Assembly (NCBI GenBank): GCA_944739405.2
Contig: OX123182.2
Coordinates: forward strand, 98,572,051 to 98,636,050
Direction: 5' to 3'
Length of the DNA: 64,000 nucleotides
Source of the DNA: Euclidia mi
Taxonomy: Eukaryota > Arthropoda > Insecta > Lepidoptera > Erebidae
In this document: positions 1 through 10,403 of the stretch, piece by piece
Layout: the number at the start of each line of letters is the position of its first letter
How positions within the stretch are numbered: position 1 is the first letter of the stretch
Notes under the pieces: model-generated
Told to the model about the DNA's origin: nothing
The model's database searches: none
Seen by the model: the letters and a program-made list of their open reading frames with translations, nothing else
Position numbers and translations under genes: made by a program

Positions 1-1118
1 ATATTTTTCACTTATGCATCTTTCCAGATGTAAGTGTGTGTAACAATTGGGTGTATCTGGAAAGAATAACAAGTTATTAGTAAGAACTAGGACTTTCTAG
101 TTCTTAAAACGACGTCATCTCGAAAGGGCAAGTGCGATCATAGATGAGATCATATTTTATAAACAGCTCTCTTGGATTTATGTTATTAAACATTTCAAAT
201 GAATCTGATGTTATTTTGTGGGCCTTTAAAATGTGGTTATTGTTACAGAAGAAACCTACTCTTCCAGGCTTATAATCGTTTTGAAGATTACTTAGTTGCT
301 GCCAAAACATATCTAACACTCAACGCATACGCAGGCAAAAGTGAGATTGCCTAACTATGTAAGTAAGTATTTAGTTTAGTAGACTGTTGTGATCAGAATT
401 GTGATTTGTAGGCATCTTGACTCTATTTAATCTCAATTTATGTTTCAATCAACTGTAATTAGGTTTATAGAACAAACGGACAGCTTTGGTTTGGAACGTG
501 ATAATCTGTGATCTCCGTAGACCTAGTTACCAAAATGGTCGATATTTGCCGAAAACTTTGTTTGAACTACAAAAGACCGTTCACAACTCATAAATTTACT
601 GTTTCCCTAATTCAGATGATTGGTTTCATTACAAAAGATATGCCTACAATTCAGAAGCTATTTATAACGTTCCAATAGAGTTGAGAACTCGTAATGAATG
701 TTCTAATTCTTCGACTCAATGATATCGAAATTTCAGGCGGGTCATCGTCAAACGGGTTTATACTAAATTAGCTGGAAATAGTGTGAAGAGAGAATTTGTA
801 CGGCATAATGTTTATACCTAGAGCGCAGGAAGTCTATGTTTATTCCTGATTCAGTAAAGGAAGCTTGGTCTTACAGAAGATTGCAAATGAGAGCAATTTG
901 TGGTGAATATCGAAACTGCGTGGGACTACTCTAGTATTGATTCTGTTTCGATACTAACATAATTATCTATTTATTATGGATAGTGTTATATGAACATGGA
1001 TGCAAAACCAATGGAGTAAAGAACAGACATTATTATTACGTAAGTTGATGGCATAGTAATGTAGTACATAATTTTATTGCTTTTAAAGTATAAAAATATG
1101 TTTAATTGTTATACAAGG
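1..1118. other. AT-rich stretch, no recognised gene
   Basis: No domain, RNA gene or element end is recognisable. The longest open frame (104-319, minus, 71 codons) has no motif I know and no upstream or downstream exon that I can attach to it, so I do not call it a gene. It could be a decayed transposase fragment. Confidence 0.5.
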
Positions 1119-1911
1119 AGCGGGTCTTACTCGCGATAAACAATATATTTAAGGCATAAATACCTCGGTTTTTGCCAACGTTTCGACTGACTTGCTTCAG
1201 CCGTGGTCACAGCGGGACTGGTGAGCTCAGCGCTGTCCTTGTGTTGTGCGGGTTTTGGCACCTACCGTCATTTGATTTTTATTTTTGATTTTAACCGCAC
1301 TGTCGGTACTGGGTGCATGGGGTTCCCACCAAGAACTTAGGGTCCCAAGCCAACCTCACCTGCAAGTGGTGCACCTGCCGATCAACGGACGAGGCTCTGG
1401 CAAACAAAATGTCCCAATAAGCGGCAATAGGCTCGCCACCTATTACGTGGGATCAAAACACTGGCGAAAAGTGGGCGTTTAATATGCCTCTGCCTACCCC
1501 TTCGGGGAAACAGGCGTGAGTCTATGTATGTATGTATGTATGTCGGTACCTCGACAAACTATACTAATGACGTCTACACACTGTTCAGCTGTATCATTGT
1601 GGCGGTATTTACACTTATTGATGACTGGATTCCAAGTTGTTGATAATCTAAATCCATTCTCCCGGTTGAAATTCTTGTGTATTTTTATTTCAACCGCTTC
1701 ACGCACTATCCTGGAGTGATAGTGACGTTCGGTGGACAAGACCTGTGGTTGATGTAGTTCTATCCAGTGGTTTGGTCCAGACTCCAAGAAATGTTCAGTT
1801 ACAGCGGACTTATTTACTTGTCGATTTTTCACAGCTGTGATATGTTTCTTGACCCTTTCCGCAATTGTTCGCTTGGTCTGTCCGATATTATTTATCGCGA
1901 GTAAGACCCGC
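1119..1911 (-). mobile_element. Penelope-like retroelement fragment bounded by a 21-bp inverted repeat
   Basis: The minus strand encodes the end of a Penelope GIY-YIG endonuclease (separate entry). The rest is the typical non-coding terminal region, with the 'ccaacgtttcgactgacttg' type of sequence near 1179. The sequence at 1120-1140 (starting GCGGGTCTTACTCGCG) recurs as its exact reverse complement near 1890-1911, where it lies inside the coding frame (Y/N-IGQT region). So the fragment is closed by a perfect 21-bp inverted repeat. Penelope elements are known for partial copies in inverted arrangement, and this fits. Reverse transcriptase is absent. A short retroelement inserted later (1310-1541). 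Confidence 0.7.
1310..1541 (+). mobile_element. Short non-LTR element (SINE or RTE 3' fragment), copy 1, with target duplication
   Basis: This 232-bp unit ends in 'ccttcggggaaacaggcgtg' followed by (TATG)n. It is flanked by an 8-bp direct repeat GTCGGTAC (1302-1309 and 1542-1549). An inverted copy lies at 27000-27223 with its own 12-bp duplication, so this is a genuine mobile unit. The tail resembles that of the RTE LINE at 36.1 kb, so it probably uses RTE machinery or is a truncated RTE. It inserted into the Penelope fragment and is younger than it. Confidence 0.75.
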
Positions 1912-1913
1912 TA
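1550..1913 (-). pseudogene. Penelope GIY-YIG endonuclease C-terminus, remnant
   Basis: Read on the minus strand from 1913, the translation contains NIGQTKRTIAERVKKH, then NKSAVTEHF, then HSRIVREAVEIKIH and NFNREN-GFRLSTTWNPVI. These are in the order expected for the C-terminal GIY-YIG nuclease of Penelope-like polymerases, which nicks target DNA for target-primed insertion. The 'IGQTKR' segment is the second half of the GIY-YIG signature. The conserved Arg and the REAxEI helix follow at the expected spacing, and the closing 'NRExGxxLSxxWxPVI' block is typical. There is no upstream reverse transcriptase, and the N-terminal GIY half stops at the inverted repeat, so this is a dead 5'-truncated piece. 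The frame stays open into the nested insertion, so any stop-free extension past 1550 is accidental. Confidence 0.75.
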
Positions 1914-2738
1914 TATAACCTTATAATATATACTAATCACGAAAGTTTAAAATCGTTTATGTTTAATTGTTGTTGTTAGAGTTTCGTTTAAATGTCCATT
2001 TGCAAAACAAAAACCTAATCGATTATGTTTTTTTTTCAATACTGCATAGCTATTGCTAGTCGAGCTAATGTGGATAACTTATGTCGAGAATTCGACGGCA
2101 TGTTGTAGATGCAGCAATGAGGTTGCTGGAAAATTGTAATGTGGACTGATTAAGTGAAAGCTCTGCTTTTGAGTAAAGTTGATAAACTTCTCCGGTTACT
2201 TCACTTGTACCATTTACTCTATGTGCATATGTGCATATTTTTTTTGTAGATACATAAAAATACGTGACACAGAAACAAAAATCGCAAAAGACTAGGAAGC
2301 GCGATTGAGAAGCGAACATGTTTATCAATTATGATTAAAAATTATTTACAACTTTTACAAGTAAAAATATTGGCAGACGGACGAGTCAAGGCTTTTCCGG
2401 GCTTTGGCACTGACAAGTGTGAAGAACTTCATATAAAATGTACGCAACGAAATGTTTTCGAGCCCTGAAGGTTCAAGAGCCCTTGCCCACACCAATCGAG
2501 ATATATAGATATCTCGTTAAGTTGTAATTTATAATTTATAAGTCAATATCAACAAACTGTCCGCGTCCGTTATAAGCCGGATTCCTGGTATTAGATGCTA
2601 TTTTGGTATGAGCCTTCATCGGTTTTTGAAACTAGTCAAATAATTGGTTAAACTTTAGCCAATGTTCTATTTACAATTTAGTCTGCTTAGTTTTATTTTA
2701 CCTGGAAACCGATCACACTGTAAGTTTTTTTTACCAAA
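1914..2738. other. No recognised feature
   Basis: AT-rich sequence. A minus-strand frame of 87 codons at 2065-2328 has no recognisable motif. Part of the right side (about 2680-2722, 'ctggaaaccgatcacactgt') resembles 17452-17490 on the far side of the large nested cluster, so these may be the two flanks of an older repeat. Confidence 0.4.
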
Positions 2739-2744
2739 AAATTA

Positions 2745-2786
2745 ATGGCGAAATGTGGGTGTAATATTACACCCACATTTCGCCAT
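2745..2786. repeat. Perfect 42-bp palindrome
   Basis: Arms 2745-2765 and 2766-2786 are exact reverse complements with no spacer (centre TAAT|ATTA). It abuts the tail side of the tRNA-derived SINE to its right, and would extrude as a hairpin. Confidence 0.9.
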
Positions 2787-2960
2787 GAATTTTAGGTCCC
2801 ACTGAATAGAGGGCGAGCATATTGCCGTTACCGGGCTCATCACCAGTCACGGTACTGCTACTGAGAATTCGGTAAACTCTGTAGCATTTTTCCCGTCCCG
2901 GGATCGAACTCAGGACCTCCGATCAGCAGACGCATACGCTATCCACTGGACCACGGAGGC
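2787..2960 (-). mobile_element. tRNA-derived SINE, minus strand
   Basis: Read on the minus strand from 2960, the head is tRNA-like. It runs from 'gcctccgtggtccagtggat' (A box) to 'cctgagttcgatcccgggac' (B box, T-arm), with typical RNA polymerase III promoter spacing, followed by a non-tRNA body ending at the palindrome. No tRNA 3' half beyond the T-arm is kept, so this is a SINE head and not a tRNA gene. Confidence 0.75.
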
Positions 2961-3042
2961 AGTCTAATAAAGGATAATTTTGTAAATTTAGATAAGTAGC
3001 AATATAGGAGTAATATTACATGAAGCGCGGCTTCGCCAGTTC

Positions 3043-3481
3043 CTTTTTAGGGTTCCGTACCTCGAAATGAAAAAACGGAACCCTTATAGGATCACTTTGT
3101 TGTCCGTCCGTCTGTCAAGACCCTTTTTCTCAGAAACGCGTGGAGATATCAAACTGAAATTTATATCAAATAGTCAAATCTACTGTCCCTTGAAGCTGTG
3201 AAAAAATCAAACTTCTAAGCCAACCCATTCAAAAGATACAGCCGTTTATGCTTCAAATTTCCACAAATATTCGAAACTCAAAACCTACAAGGTACTTCCC
3301 GTAAACTCAGAATCTTGAAATTTGGTACGAAGCAATTTCTTATATTATGCATAAAGGAAAAATCATAAAAATATTTTTACATCATATCATAAAAAAATGT
3401 TTAATAATTATAAAGGTATTACCATTTTCTCATGAACGCGTAAAGGTATTAAATTGAAATTCATATCAAATACTCGGGTCT
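3043..3481 (-). repeat. Interspersed repeat 'block A', part 1 of 3
   Basis: It begins 'tttttagggttccgtacctc' and carries the motif order 'cagaaacgcgtggagatatc', 'catatcaaatactc'. The same sequence resumes at 8272 and 16499 after the BEL and LARD-like insertions. Its right end (about 17360) is 'gagtcggac' type in reverse. A second element with the same two termini but another interior lies at 56184-56705. Such repeats are abundant in Lepidoptera as I remember them. I cannot assign a class. Confidence 0.65.
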
Positions 3482-3988
3482 TGGTTCGGCGATACACCGA
3501 AACCGTGGGGTAGGGTTCTAGGCGACTTGGGAAGGATTAATGGACTGTATTAGGGCGAGTTCTAGGTCGCCTAGAAAGGATTAAGGGAAGAGGAGATGGA
3601 TACGGGAGGAGGTGATTGAGTGGGTATAGGATATTTCCAGGATGGAAGGCACTTACCTTATACAGCCTTCTTCGTTTCTTTTCCTCCTGGTGTTTTCGTG
3701 ATGCAGTTGCTTGTTTTCACTTCACTCACGAGCGGGTTTTCCTTGGTGGAAGCGGTAAATCACATACAGCGGTGCGGCGCGGAGCGGTATCGAGACGGCG
3801 TTCTTAGCGAGCGGAATGTTCGAGACTGTCACTCGCGTTCACGATCGCGTCGACGAATCAGGCGGAAGGCAGTGCCCTTCCAGGGAGTGGGATAGAGCGG
3901 GACGGAAATATGGTATCGCTCGCACTAGACGTGGAACGATTGATCTTGATGCGATTAGTTATATATAGGAAGGTAGATGGCGCTACCA
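3482..3988 (-). repeat. BEL/Pao 3' LTR (507 bp)
   Basis: In element orientation it starts TGGTAGCGCCATCTACC (at 3988) and ends CGCCGAACCA (at 3482). It keeps the full U5 end that is shortened in the other LTR. The plus-strand open frames inside it are duplicated in the other LTR and are not genes. Confidence 0.88.
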
Positions 3989-4004
3989 TATCCCCCCGGC
4001 CCTA
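3989..4004 (-). other. Polypurine tract of the BEL element
   Basis: On the minus strand, GGGCCGGGGGGATA lies directly before the 3' LTR start TGGTAG. This is the expected position of the plus-strand primer. Confidence 0.6.
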
Positions 4005-4203
4005 AAGGGTTGCCTTTAAAAAAAATAGAATTGAACTTAGCTATGTTAGGTGTACTACCGCATAACCCATCAATAGGCTAAGACAGCGATATGACAATAA
4101 AATTAAGCTAAATTAACTCTAGCGAAAACTACAAACGCAATAATAGCGAAAACTACTAACCAAATACTTAAACTAAGAGGTAGGTCCAACTTCAGGCTAG
4201 ATC

Positions 4204-5288
4204 TCACTGAGTTGGAAGCGGACGCGAGTTGATCAGTGCCTCGACTTGTGCAAGGACAGTTAAAGGCTCTTCGTAAGAGAGGATCTGTTGACCTATAACT
4301 TTGAACAGATGCGTTTTAATTACTTTGACCATGCTTGCCCAACATCCACCGAAATGTGGTGATGCTGGTGGAATAAACTTCCAGTCAATATGATCTATGG
4401 AGAGTTCTTCCTGAAGACGAGTACGATAACCCGCGACGTGATTGAAACAAGTAGCGGGAACAAGTTCAATCAATTTACTAACGCGGTTGGCGACAAAGTC
4501 TGCCAGCGGTGAGGAGAAGAATAAATCCAAGCGAGCACTACCTTGGAGTCGGAAAATGCGTATATTTATTAATAGAGTAGTGGGGCAAAATTGTGTCTTG
4601 AACCTTGTGGAGCAACTGAGACAGCAGAAGGGCCGCGCACAACTCCAGTCTCGCAACCGAAATGGTTTTAACAGGCGAGACCTTAGACTTGGCACAAACT
4701 AACTGCACCGAGTAGTTAGAACCAATGCGGACTTGCAGATATACGACTCCGCCGTAAGCACGTTCGCTGTCGTCAGCGAAACCTATTAAGTTGACGGTAC
4801 ATCCATCTACCAACCCAAGATGACGCGGATTAAACTTGATTGAGCGCGGTAAGCTCAATACAAAACTGGCCCCAAGCGGCGACAATATGGTCAGGGGGTG
4901 TTGCATCCCAATCACACTTTGATAGCCAAAGCTCCTTGATCAAGAGCTTGGCGTACAAAATTGTGGGAGCCACAAACCCATTATGTCCCATAGTCGAGCC
5001 ACTGTGGACAGCATAGTGCGCTTGGCGCACTTATCATCTGGTGGTGAGACGTCAAACCGAAAACTATCACAGAATTTGTCCCAGCGTAAACCGAGAACCT
5101 TATGCGGTACAGACTTCTCAAACTCAATGTCTGGAGAAGCTTTATGAGAATCTGGTATGCGTGCGAGAACCTCCTAAGAGTTGCTTGTCCATTTGACAAG
5201 ATCAAACTGGCCTCGCTTGAAAAGCTGAATAAGCTCTTGACAAAGCGAAATTGCTAGCGGAGCGGGTATGACATTAGGCAATGTCATC
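4204..5288 (-). pseudogene. BEL/Pao pol remnant: reverse transcriptase end, RNase H, integrase pieces
   Basis: On the minus strand the translation gives, in order: a reverse transcriptase thumb/connection segment (VPHKVLGLRWDKFCDSF, then KRTMLSTVARLWDIMG), the Pao-type RNase H-like block ending SVARLELCAALLLSQL, a jump to FVANRVSKLIEL with VAGYR, and an integrase core end (ASPHFGGCWASMVKVIK and ALINSRPL). Frameshifts and in-frame stops break it, for example after VKWTSNS. The catalytic YVDD part of the reverse transcriptase and most of the integrase, including at least its first catalytic residues, are missing. The frame closes just after NSRPL, so the integrase C-terminus is gone too. At least three separate deletions are needed to explain the junctions. 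Confidence 0.8.
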
Positions 5289-5305
5289 TATATACAAAGC
5301 GGATG

Positions 5306-5406
5306 TGTAGTATAGTATAGTGTAGCGTAGCGTAGCTTAGCATAGCATAGCGTAGCATAGCAAAGCATGGCGTAGCATAGCATAGCATAGCATAGCATAG
5401 CATAGC
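5306..5406. repeat. AGCAT/GTAGC pentanucleotide microsatellite
   Basis: About 100 bp of imperfect 5-bp repeats (tagcg, then catag), most regular at 5368-5405. It sits exactly where the gag-protease frame stops and the pol remnant starts, that is, at the largest internal deletion of the BEL element. Confidence 0.85.
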
Positions 5407-5409
5407 TAA

Positions 5410-7433
5410 TTAGTGCTTTATCTTACACACAGTTTTAGCACCCACCTTGATCTCTTGAAGAGCAGAACAACAACAAGACGTAATACAATGAGAAGTATGT
5501 AACGTAGGTACGGTACCCATATTCACATAACCAAGTACCGTCTCAATAGCGGGCGGTAAATCATATCGCTCACTACGTACTATGTTAGTTAGTAGCAAGT
5601 GCGGAAATATTGAAGCTCCGATCAAAAGATCAATGCCTGCCGGATTCGCAAACTCCGCGTCGGCTAACGGCAATGATTCGAGATGAGTGAGTGATGCTAC
5701 GTCTACATTAGCGTTCGGCAATGCGTCCGTGATACGCTCCACGATAAGCGAAGAAATGTTAAAATTAATATTCCTATCAAAACGCGAATGTATTTTAATA
5801 TCTACGGAACCCCTGCAATGCCTTTCTGATCCGCCTATCCCTTTGACGGTTGAGTTAGTATTTTTAAAGTTATTCCATAATCCGAGGCGTTTGAAGCATT
5901 CCGATGTTATTAGATTGGTCTGAGATGCGCTATCTAGCAGACAACGTACCATGTGCGGCGACCCATTAACATCATATACGATAACTTGCGCTGTCGCCAA
6001 CAGTACCGTGTTAGACGCCGTACACTGCGTTTTGGCCCTGCGCGGATCATTATAGATGCGCGAGTGCCGTCTTCGCGTGCGCGTCGCCCGCGCAATGGAT
6101 GTCATACACAACGATACTTCGCCCTCAGACGCGGAAGGCGCAGCTACCGTGGTCTGCTGCACCTGCGGCGCGAGTGTGTCAAGGTTAGCGGCTTGACTTG
6201 ACAACCGGTTATTTTTATCTAAATGTAACAGTGTATGATGTTTTTGTTTACACGTGCGACATCTCGTTCTACTGGAACAATTACTCGTTTTATGTTTTAT
6301 GCTTAAGCAATTATTGCAAGCTTTGTTATCTTTTACGCTTTTAAAACGAGCAATTGGATTTAAATCATTAAAGGTGGGACACTTATAGTAATGGTCGTGC
6401 ACTATATTACTGCACAGACACTTCTGTGAATTATTACTATTAGATTCCGAACATGTTACGTAAGATTGTGGATTAGGGACTGAGTTATTATTACTATTTC
6501 GCGATTTATTCAACCTTTGTTTGTTGTTGTTAGTATTAGACGGGCCAGGTGAACCAGACTGCGTATTATGAAATATTCGACACTGATCTTTGATGAACGA
6601 AATAAAACTATCTAGTGTAGGTATTTTATTATTGCGTTCCGTTATCTCGAATGCGCGAATTGTATCAGTGTCAAACTTTTTTAAAGCGAGTTGAAGCAAC
6701 ATAAAGTCGGAAAGATCTTCTAATTTTAAATTCCTAAGAGAATTAACCGCGGTTACGAAGTTATCAATAAACAGCTGGAAATTCGAGACAGACGCGTTGC
6801 CGGACAGTTTGAGATTTAAAGCTTGGTCAAAGTACGTAGACGCTAGGACGCGCGTATCCTGATATCTGTCAAGTAGTGACTGAAATATGACCTGATAATT
6901 CTCAGCACTGGGTGTGACACCTGCAAATACGGACTGGGCCTTCGGTGAAAGTTTACCTATTAAATAGTACAACCTGTCAGCATCTGTCAGAGAACCATTA
7001 TCGTGTACTGTAGACTTAAAACTTGCATAGAATAACGGCCAATTTCGTATATCTCCGTCAAACGACATAATCTCGATTGGCGGTAATCTCGGTTTGCGGG
7101 CAACGGGCTCTGCTGAACATTTACCCTCCAATTGCGATTGTATACGCTTAATAATACAATAAAGATCTTCGAATGAGGTATACGCCTGATAGTTCGGTTT
7201 TTCATCAGGATTGATAGAAAGTAATCTTGCGTTATAATCGTCTAACAACTTATGAAAATCTGTTCGAAAGTTCGAAAGAAACTGAGAAATGCTTCGCTGT
7301 TACCGTCAGACATAGATGCAGTTTTTGAGCATTCATATATGTTTTGGATGCGCTCAAATAAAATATTGCGTTTCGCTTCTAAGATTGTCATCTCTTTGTC
7401 TTCCGACACGCGTGACTTCTTTTGTTGTGACAT
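5410..7433 (-). pseudogene. BEL/Pao gag and aspartic protease, one frameshift
   Basis: Translation starts at the ATG at 7433 (MSQQKKSRVSEDKE) and shifts by one nucleotide near 7250, after which 612 codons stay open to 5410. In that second part: the Pao gag domain (DUF1759 type) from about residue 55 (PPIEIMSFDGDIRNW) to about 230; a CX2CX4HX4C zinc knuckle at 311-324; a second Cys/His cluster at 330-343; and a retroviral-type aspartic protease with LLDSASQ at 437-443 (active-site D). Then comes the conserved LGYVNMG region just before the frame ends at the microsatellite. In intact relatives the same polyprotein runs on into reverse transcriptase. The single frameshift and the truncation make it inactive as one polyprotein, though the capsid and protease parts are long and open. 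Confidence 0.88.
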
Positions 7434-7770
7434 GCTTACGTAAGTATAAGCTAATGAGAACGAAACAAAATAAGAATATCTAATGTATCTATTATTTTAC
7501 CTAAGTAGGCAACACTTTAGAGCTGAGGAAATAAAGTTGATTGAAATATGAGATTTATAAGACAACTATGATAGTTGCAGAAATAATAATTTAATAAGTA
7601 GGTAGCTACATAAAAGTTTACCTACTAATGCGGGCGGAAATAACCATGTGACGGTTATGTGAATCTATTAGGAGTATAGCTAGGTGCTATAACTGCCTAG
7701 GTATAGCGGTATAACGTATAAAACGTAAATGAATCCGACTCGTATGGATCAAAAAAATGGTATGGCGTGG

Positions 7771-8266
7771 TGCCGAAACCGTGGGGTAGGGTTCTAGGCG
7801 ACTTGGAAAGGATTAATGGACTGTATTAGGGCGAGTTCTGGGTCGCCTAGAAAGGATTAAGGGAAGAGGAGATGGATACGGGAGGAGGTGATTGAGTGGG
7901 TATAGGATATTTCCAGGATGGAAGGCACTTACCTTATACAGCCTTCTTCGTTTCTTTTCCTCCTGGTGTTTTCGTGATGCAGTTGCTTGTTTTCACTTCA
8001 CTCACGAGCGGGTTTTCCTTGGTGGAAGCGGTAAATCACATACAGCGGTGCGGCGCGGAGCGGTATCGAGACGGCGTTCTTAGCGAGCGGAATGTTCGAG
8101 ACTGTCACTCGCGTTCACGATCGCGTCGACGCGAATCAGGCGGAAGGCAGTGCCCTTCCAGGGAGTGGGATAGAGCGGGACGGAAATATGGTATCGCTCG
8201 CACTAGACGTGGAACGATTGATCTTGATGCGATTAGTTATATATAGGAAGGTAGATGGCGCTACCA
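7771..8266 (-). repeat. BEL/Pao 5' LTR (496 bp)
   Basis: Near-identical to 3482-3988. It lacks 13 nt of the U5 end (only TG remains before CCGAAACC, at 7771-7780) and has 2 nt (CG) that the left copy lacks. This explains the 11-bp length difference exactly. The loss lies beside the primer-binding region. No clear tRNA-complementary primer site starting TGG is visible next to it. Confidence 0.88.
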
Positions 8267-8271
8267 GGTCT

Positions 8272-8741
8272 ATTATACATTTAAGCTGTAACAAAATCAA
8301 ACTTCTATCTCAACGCAATCAAAAGAAACAGCAATTTTACTATATTTTCAAACTCGCAACTACTGGCAAGGGAATCAAAACCTACAGGGTACTTCACGTA
8401 AACTTAGATTCTTGAAATTTGGTACGAACCAACGTCATATAGCACAGATAAAGGATTTTTTTGTTAAACCATATAATAACAGAAAAAAATAAGTTACTAG
8501 CCTTTCCCTTATGAACGCATAGAGGTATTAAATTGAAAATCATATCAAATACTCAAATCTATAACATCTTTAAGCTGGAACAGAATCAAACTTCTAAGCC
8601 AACGCAATCAAAAGATACAGCTGTTTATGCCGCAAATTCTCGCAAATTTTGCAAAACTCACAAGGGAATCGAAACCTACAGGGTACTTCCCGTGAACTTA
8701 GAATCTTGAAATTTGATACAAGGCCACTTCTTATAGCGCAG
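8272..8741 (-). repeat. Interspersed repeat 'block A', part 2
   Basis: It continues the sequence interrupted at 3481 and contains internal tandem-like units: 'catatcaaatactc', 'aaacctacagggtacttc' and 'cttgaaatttg' each occur about once per 230 bp. It is cut at 8741 by the large LTR element. Confidence 0.65.
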
Positions 8742-10392
8742 TGTAACGGAATCCTATAGACCCCAGGCTGATTAAAATTTTAGTTTTCTTACTAACTGAG
8801 TCTAAAATATCAATTTCAGCCTGGCCCCGCCAAGTAATTTGTGGCCAGGGTTCCCGCGCCCCTACGCCCGCGCAGGAACTATGGAATTCGTCCCTTCCTC
8901 TATATTCCTCTACTGACAGCATTTACCAAACGTAAACGCTTATAATTGAATGAAAGTGGTCATCAAAATACTAAAGACAGCGATACATTAGTATTGGTTT
9001 GTCATCACAAAATCACTCTCCATATATTCATGCTCCACATATTGGTACTTGAGTACAAGGCAGCGTATCTCAGAGACGGCAGCTCCAGGGAGACGGAGAA
9101 CATGATCCAGGTATATTAGTCATATAGTATTATCGGCGCCGAGTATTTCAGCGATATCCAGTGTATAGTATTGAACGTACAGTAACAGTCTCAGAACTGA
9201 TGTCACAAAACGCCTCCTTGCCGCAAGTCACAACATTGAAGCCCATACAAACATAGTCAATTAAAACGTATTAAGCCATCGCGCATAGTTTGCGGGGAAG
9301 CTCTCGTAACAATCGCCGCTAGGTTAGCCGCATTAGGTCTTACTGCTACCGCGTGACCGACAGGTGGCTCTTCTTTCGCTCTTTAAAACCTTGTCAGCTG
9401 CTATGTACTGGCCTGTACGCAGGTTTAGACAGCGATTGTGAAAGTCCTGCATTCTACCACCTGATCGCAAATACGGAGACTCCCATCATACATCGCTCGT
9501 CTTTACATCCATCATCAACAAGGTACGAACCACTACTAATGGTACACGCGGTTATTGATAATATAACTATGTACAATATCTCATAGAGAACTTTATATTT
9601 TAGTCAGCCTGGTATATATATATATGGTGTGATATAGACATAGATACACAACAGAGTTATTAATGTTATACAGTTCATGCAATAAATTACAGTAAAGTGA
9701 ATAACAGACACTCACCGGACTATTAGCTGCGTCACTGCCAAACTTACCCCTTGCCCTGTGCTGATCACCTTCTCTTGAAGCCGCTCGCCTTGTTCTTCGA
9801 TATCACTAAGCACTAATTATCGACCAACACCGAACCTCTTTCGCGCTAGGCCAGGTCCTATCTCTCTCGCGCCATAAGACCGACTGTCTGAAGCACCACG
9901 CTAGAGCATTCCCGTGAACTGCCCTCTTCCGCGTCCTAAGACTGACTGTCCCGAGATCCGCCTAGTTCCGCGTCCCAACATTGACTGTCCCATCCAACAC
10001 CCCCACTACCACGTCACGCTGTCCTGGGACCCGACTCGCCCCGCCTCTCAAGCCCGACTGTCCAGTCAAACACCACCAACGCAACGCCTCTCAATTCTTA
10101 CTACCTGACAAGGGTCCATTTCTTATCGTTGATCCCTTTTTTTATGATCCTCAACTACTCCGCATGTGAACACTACAGTGCCAATATTTTCTCACATTTC
10201 ATGGCTATTTCTTTACTTATATGCCTGTCACATAACTCTTATAAATTTGTCAAACTCTTGGGATTTATGAGTTTACTAATTGCATAACGTTGGCGCCAGC
10301 GTAGCGATAAGACAAACACATGTGGAAACAAGTATGCGACCTAAGGACTATATATTATTATTTAATTTGGTGTAGCGAGCAACACCATTACA
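8742..10392 (-). repeat. LARD-like element, 3' LTR (1651 bp)
   Basis: It contains a C-rich part (9890-10110) with four to five spaced repeats of 'gactgtc' between 'ttccgcgtcc'-like words, and a short (TA)n near 9611. The open frames within it (for example 9353-9586 and 9914-10108) recur in the other LTR. They have no known domain, so I treat them as chance. Confidence 0.88.
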
Positions 10393-10403
10393 TTCCCCCC
10401 TCT
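10393..10403 (-). other. Polypurine tract of the LARD-like element
   Basis: On the minus strand the sequence AGAGGGGGGAA directly precedes the LTR start TGTAATGG. This is the classic plus-strand priming site and it fixes the element's orientation. Confidence 0.7.

Larger units (their letters stand above)
3482..8266 (-). mobile_element. BEL/Pao LTR retrotransposon, internally deleted, with 5-bp target duplication
   Basis: Two direct LTRs (3482-3988 and 7771-8266) begin TG and end CA. They enclose a minus-strand gag-protease frame and fragments of reverse transcriptase/RNase H and integrase. The host sequence GGTCT is duplicated at 3477-3481 and 8267-8271. The uninterrupted target can be seen in a related repeat around 16850 ('actcaggtctataacacc'). 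The left and right LTRs differ by about two substitutions, a 2-nt indel and one 13-nt deletion, so the insertion is young, yet most of pol is missing. It could move only with proteins supplied by a relative. Confidence 0.9.

Noticed and set aside
104..319. 71-codon open frame as a host gene
   Set aside because: No recognisable motif, no splice partners, short enough to be chance.
3616..3895. Duplicated small proteins at 3616-3895 and 7892-8246
   Set aside because: These are plus-strand frames within BEL LTRs, antisense to the element.
9353..9586. Frames inside the 1651-bp LTRs (also 15455-15688, 9914-10108, 16016-16249) as duplicated genes
   Set aside because: They are duplicated only because the LTRs are. 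They show no domains and sit in non-coding LTR sequence.
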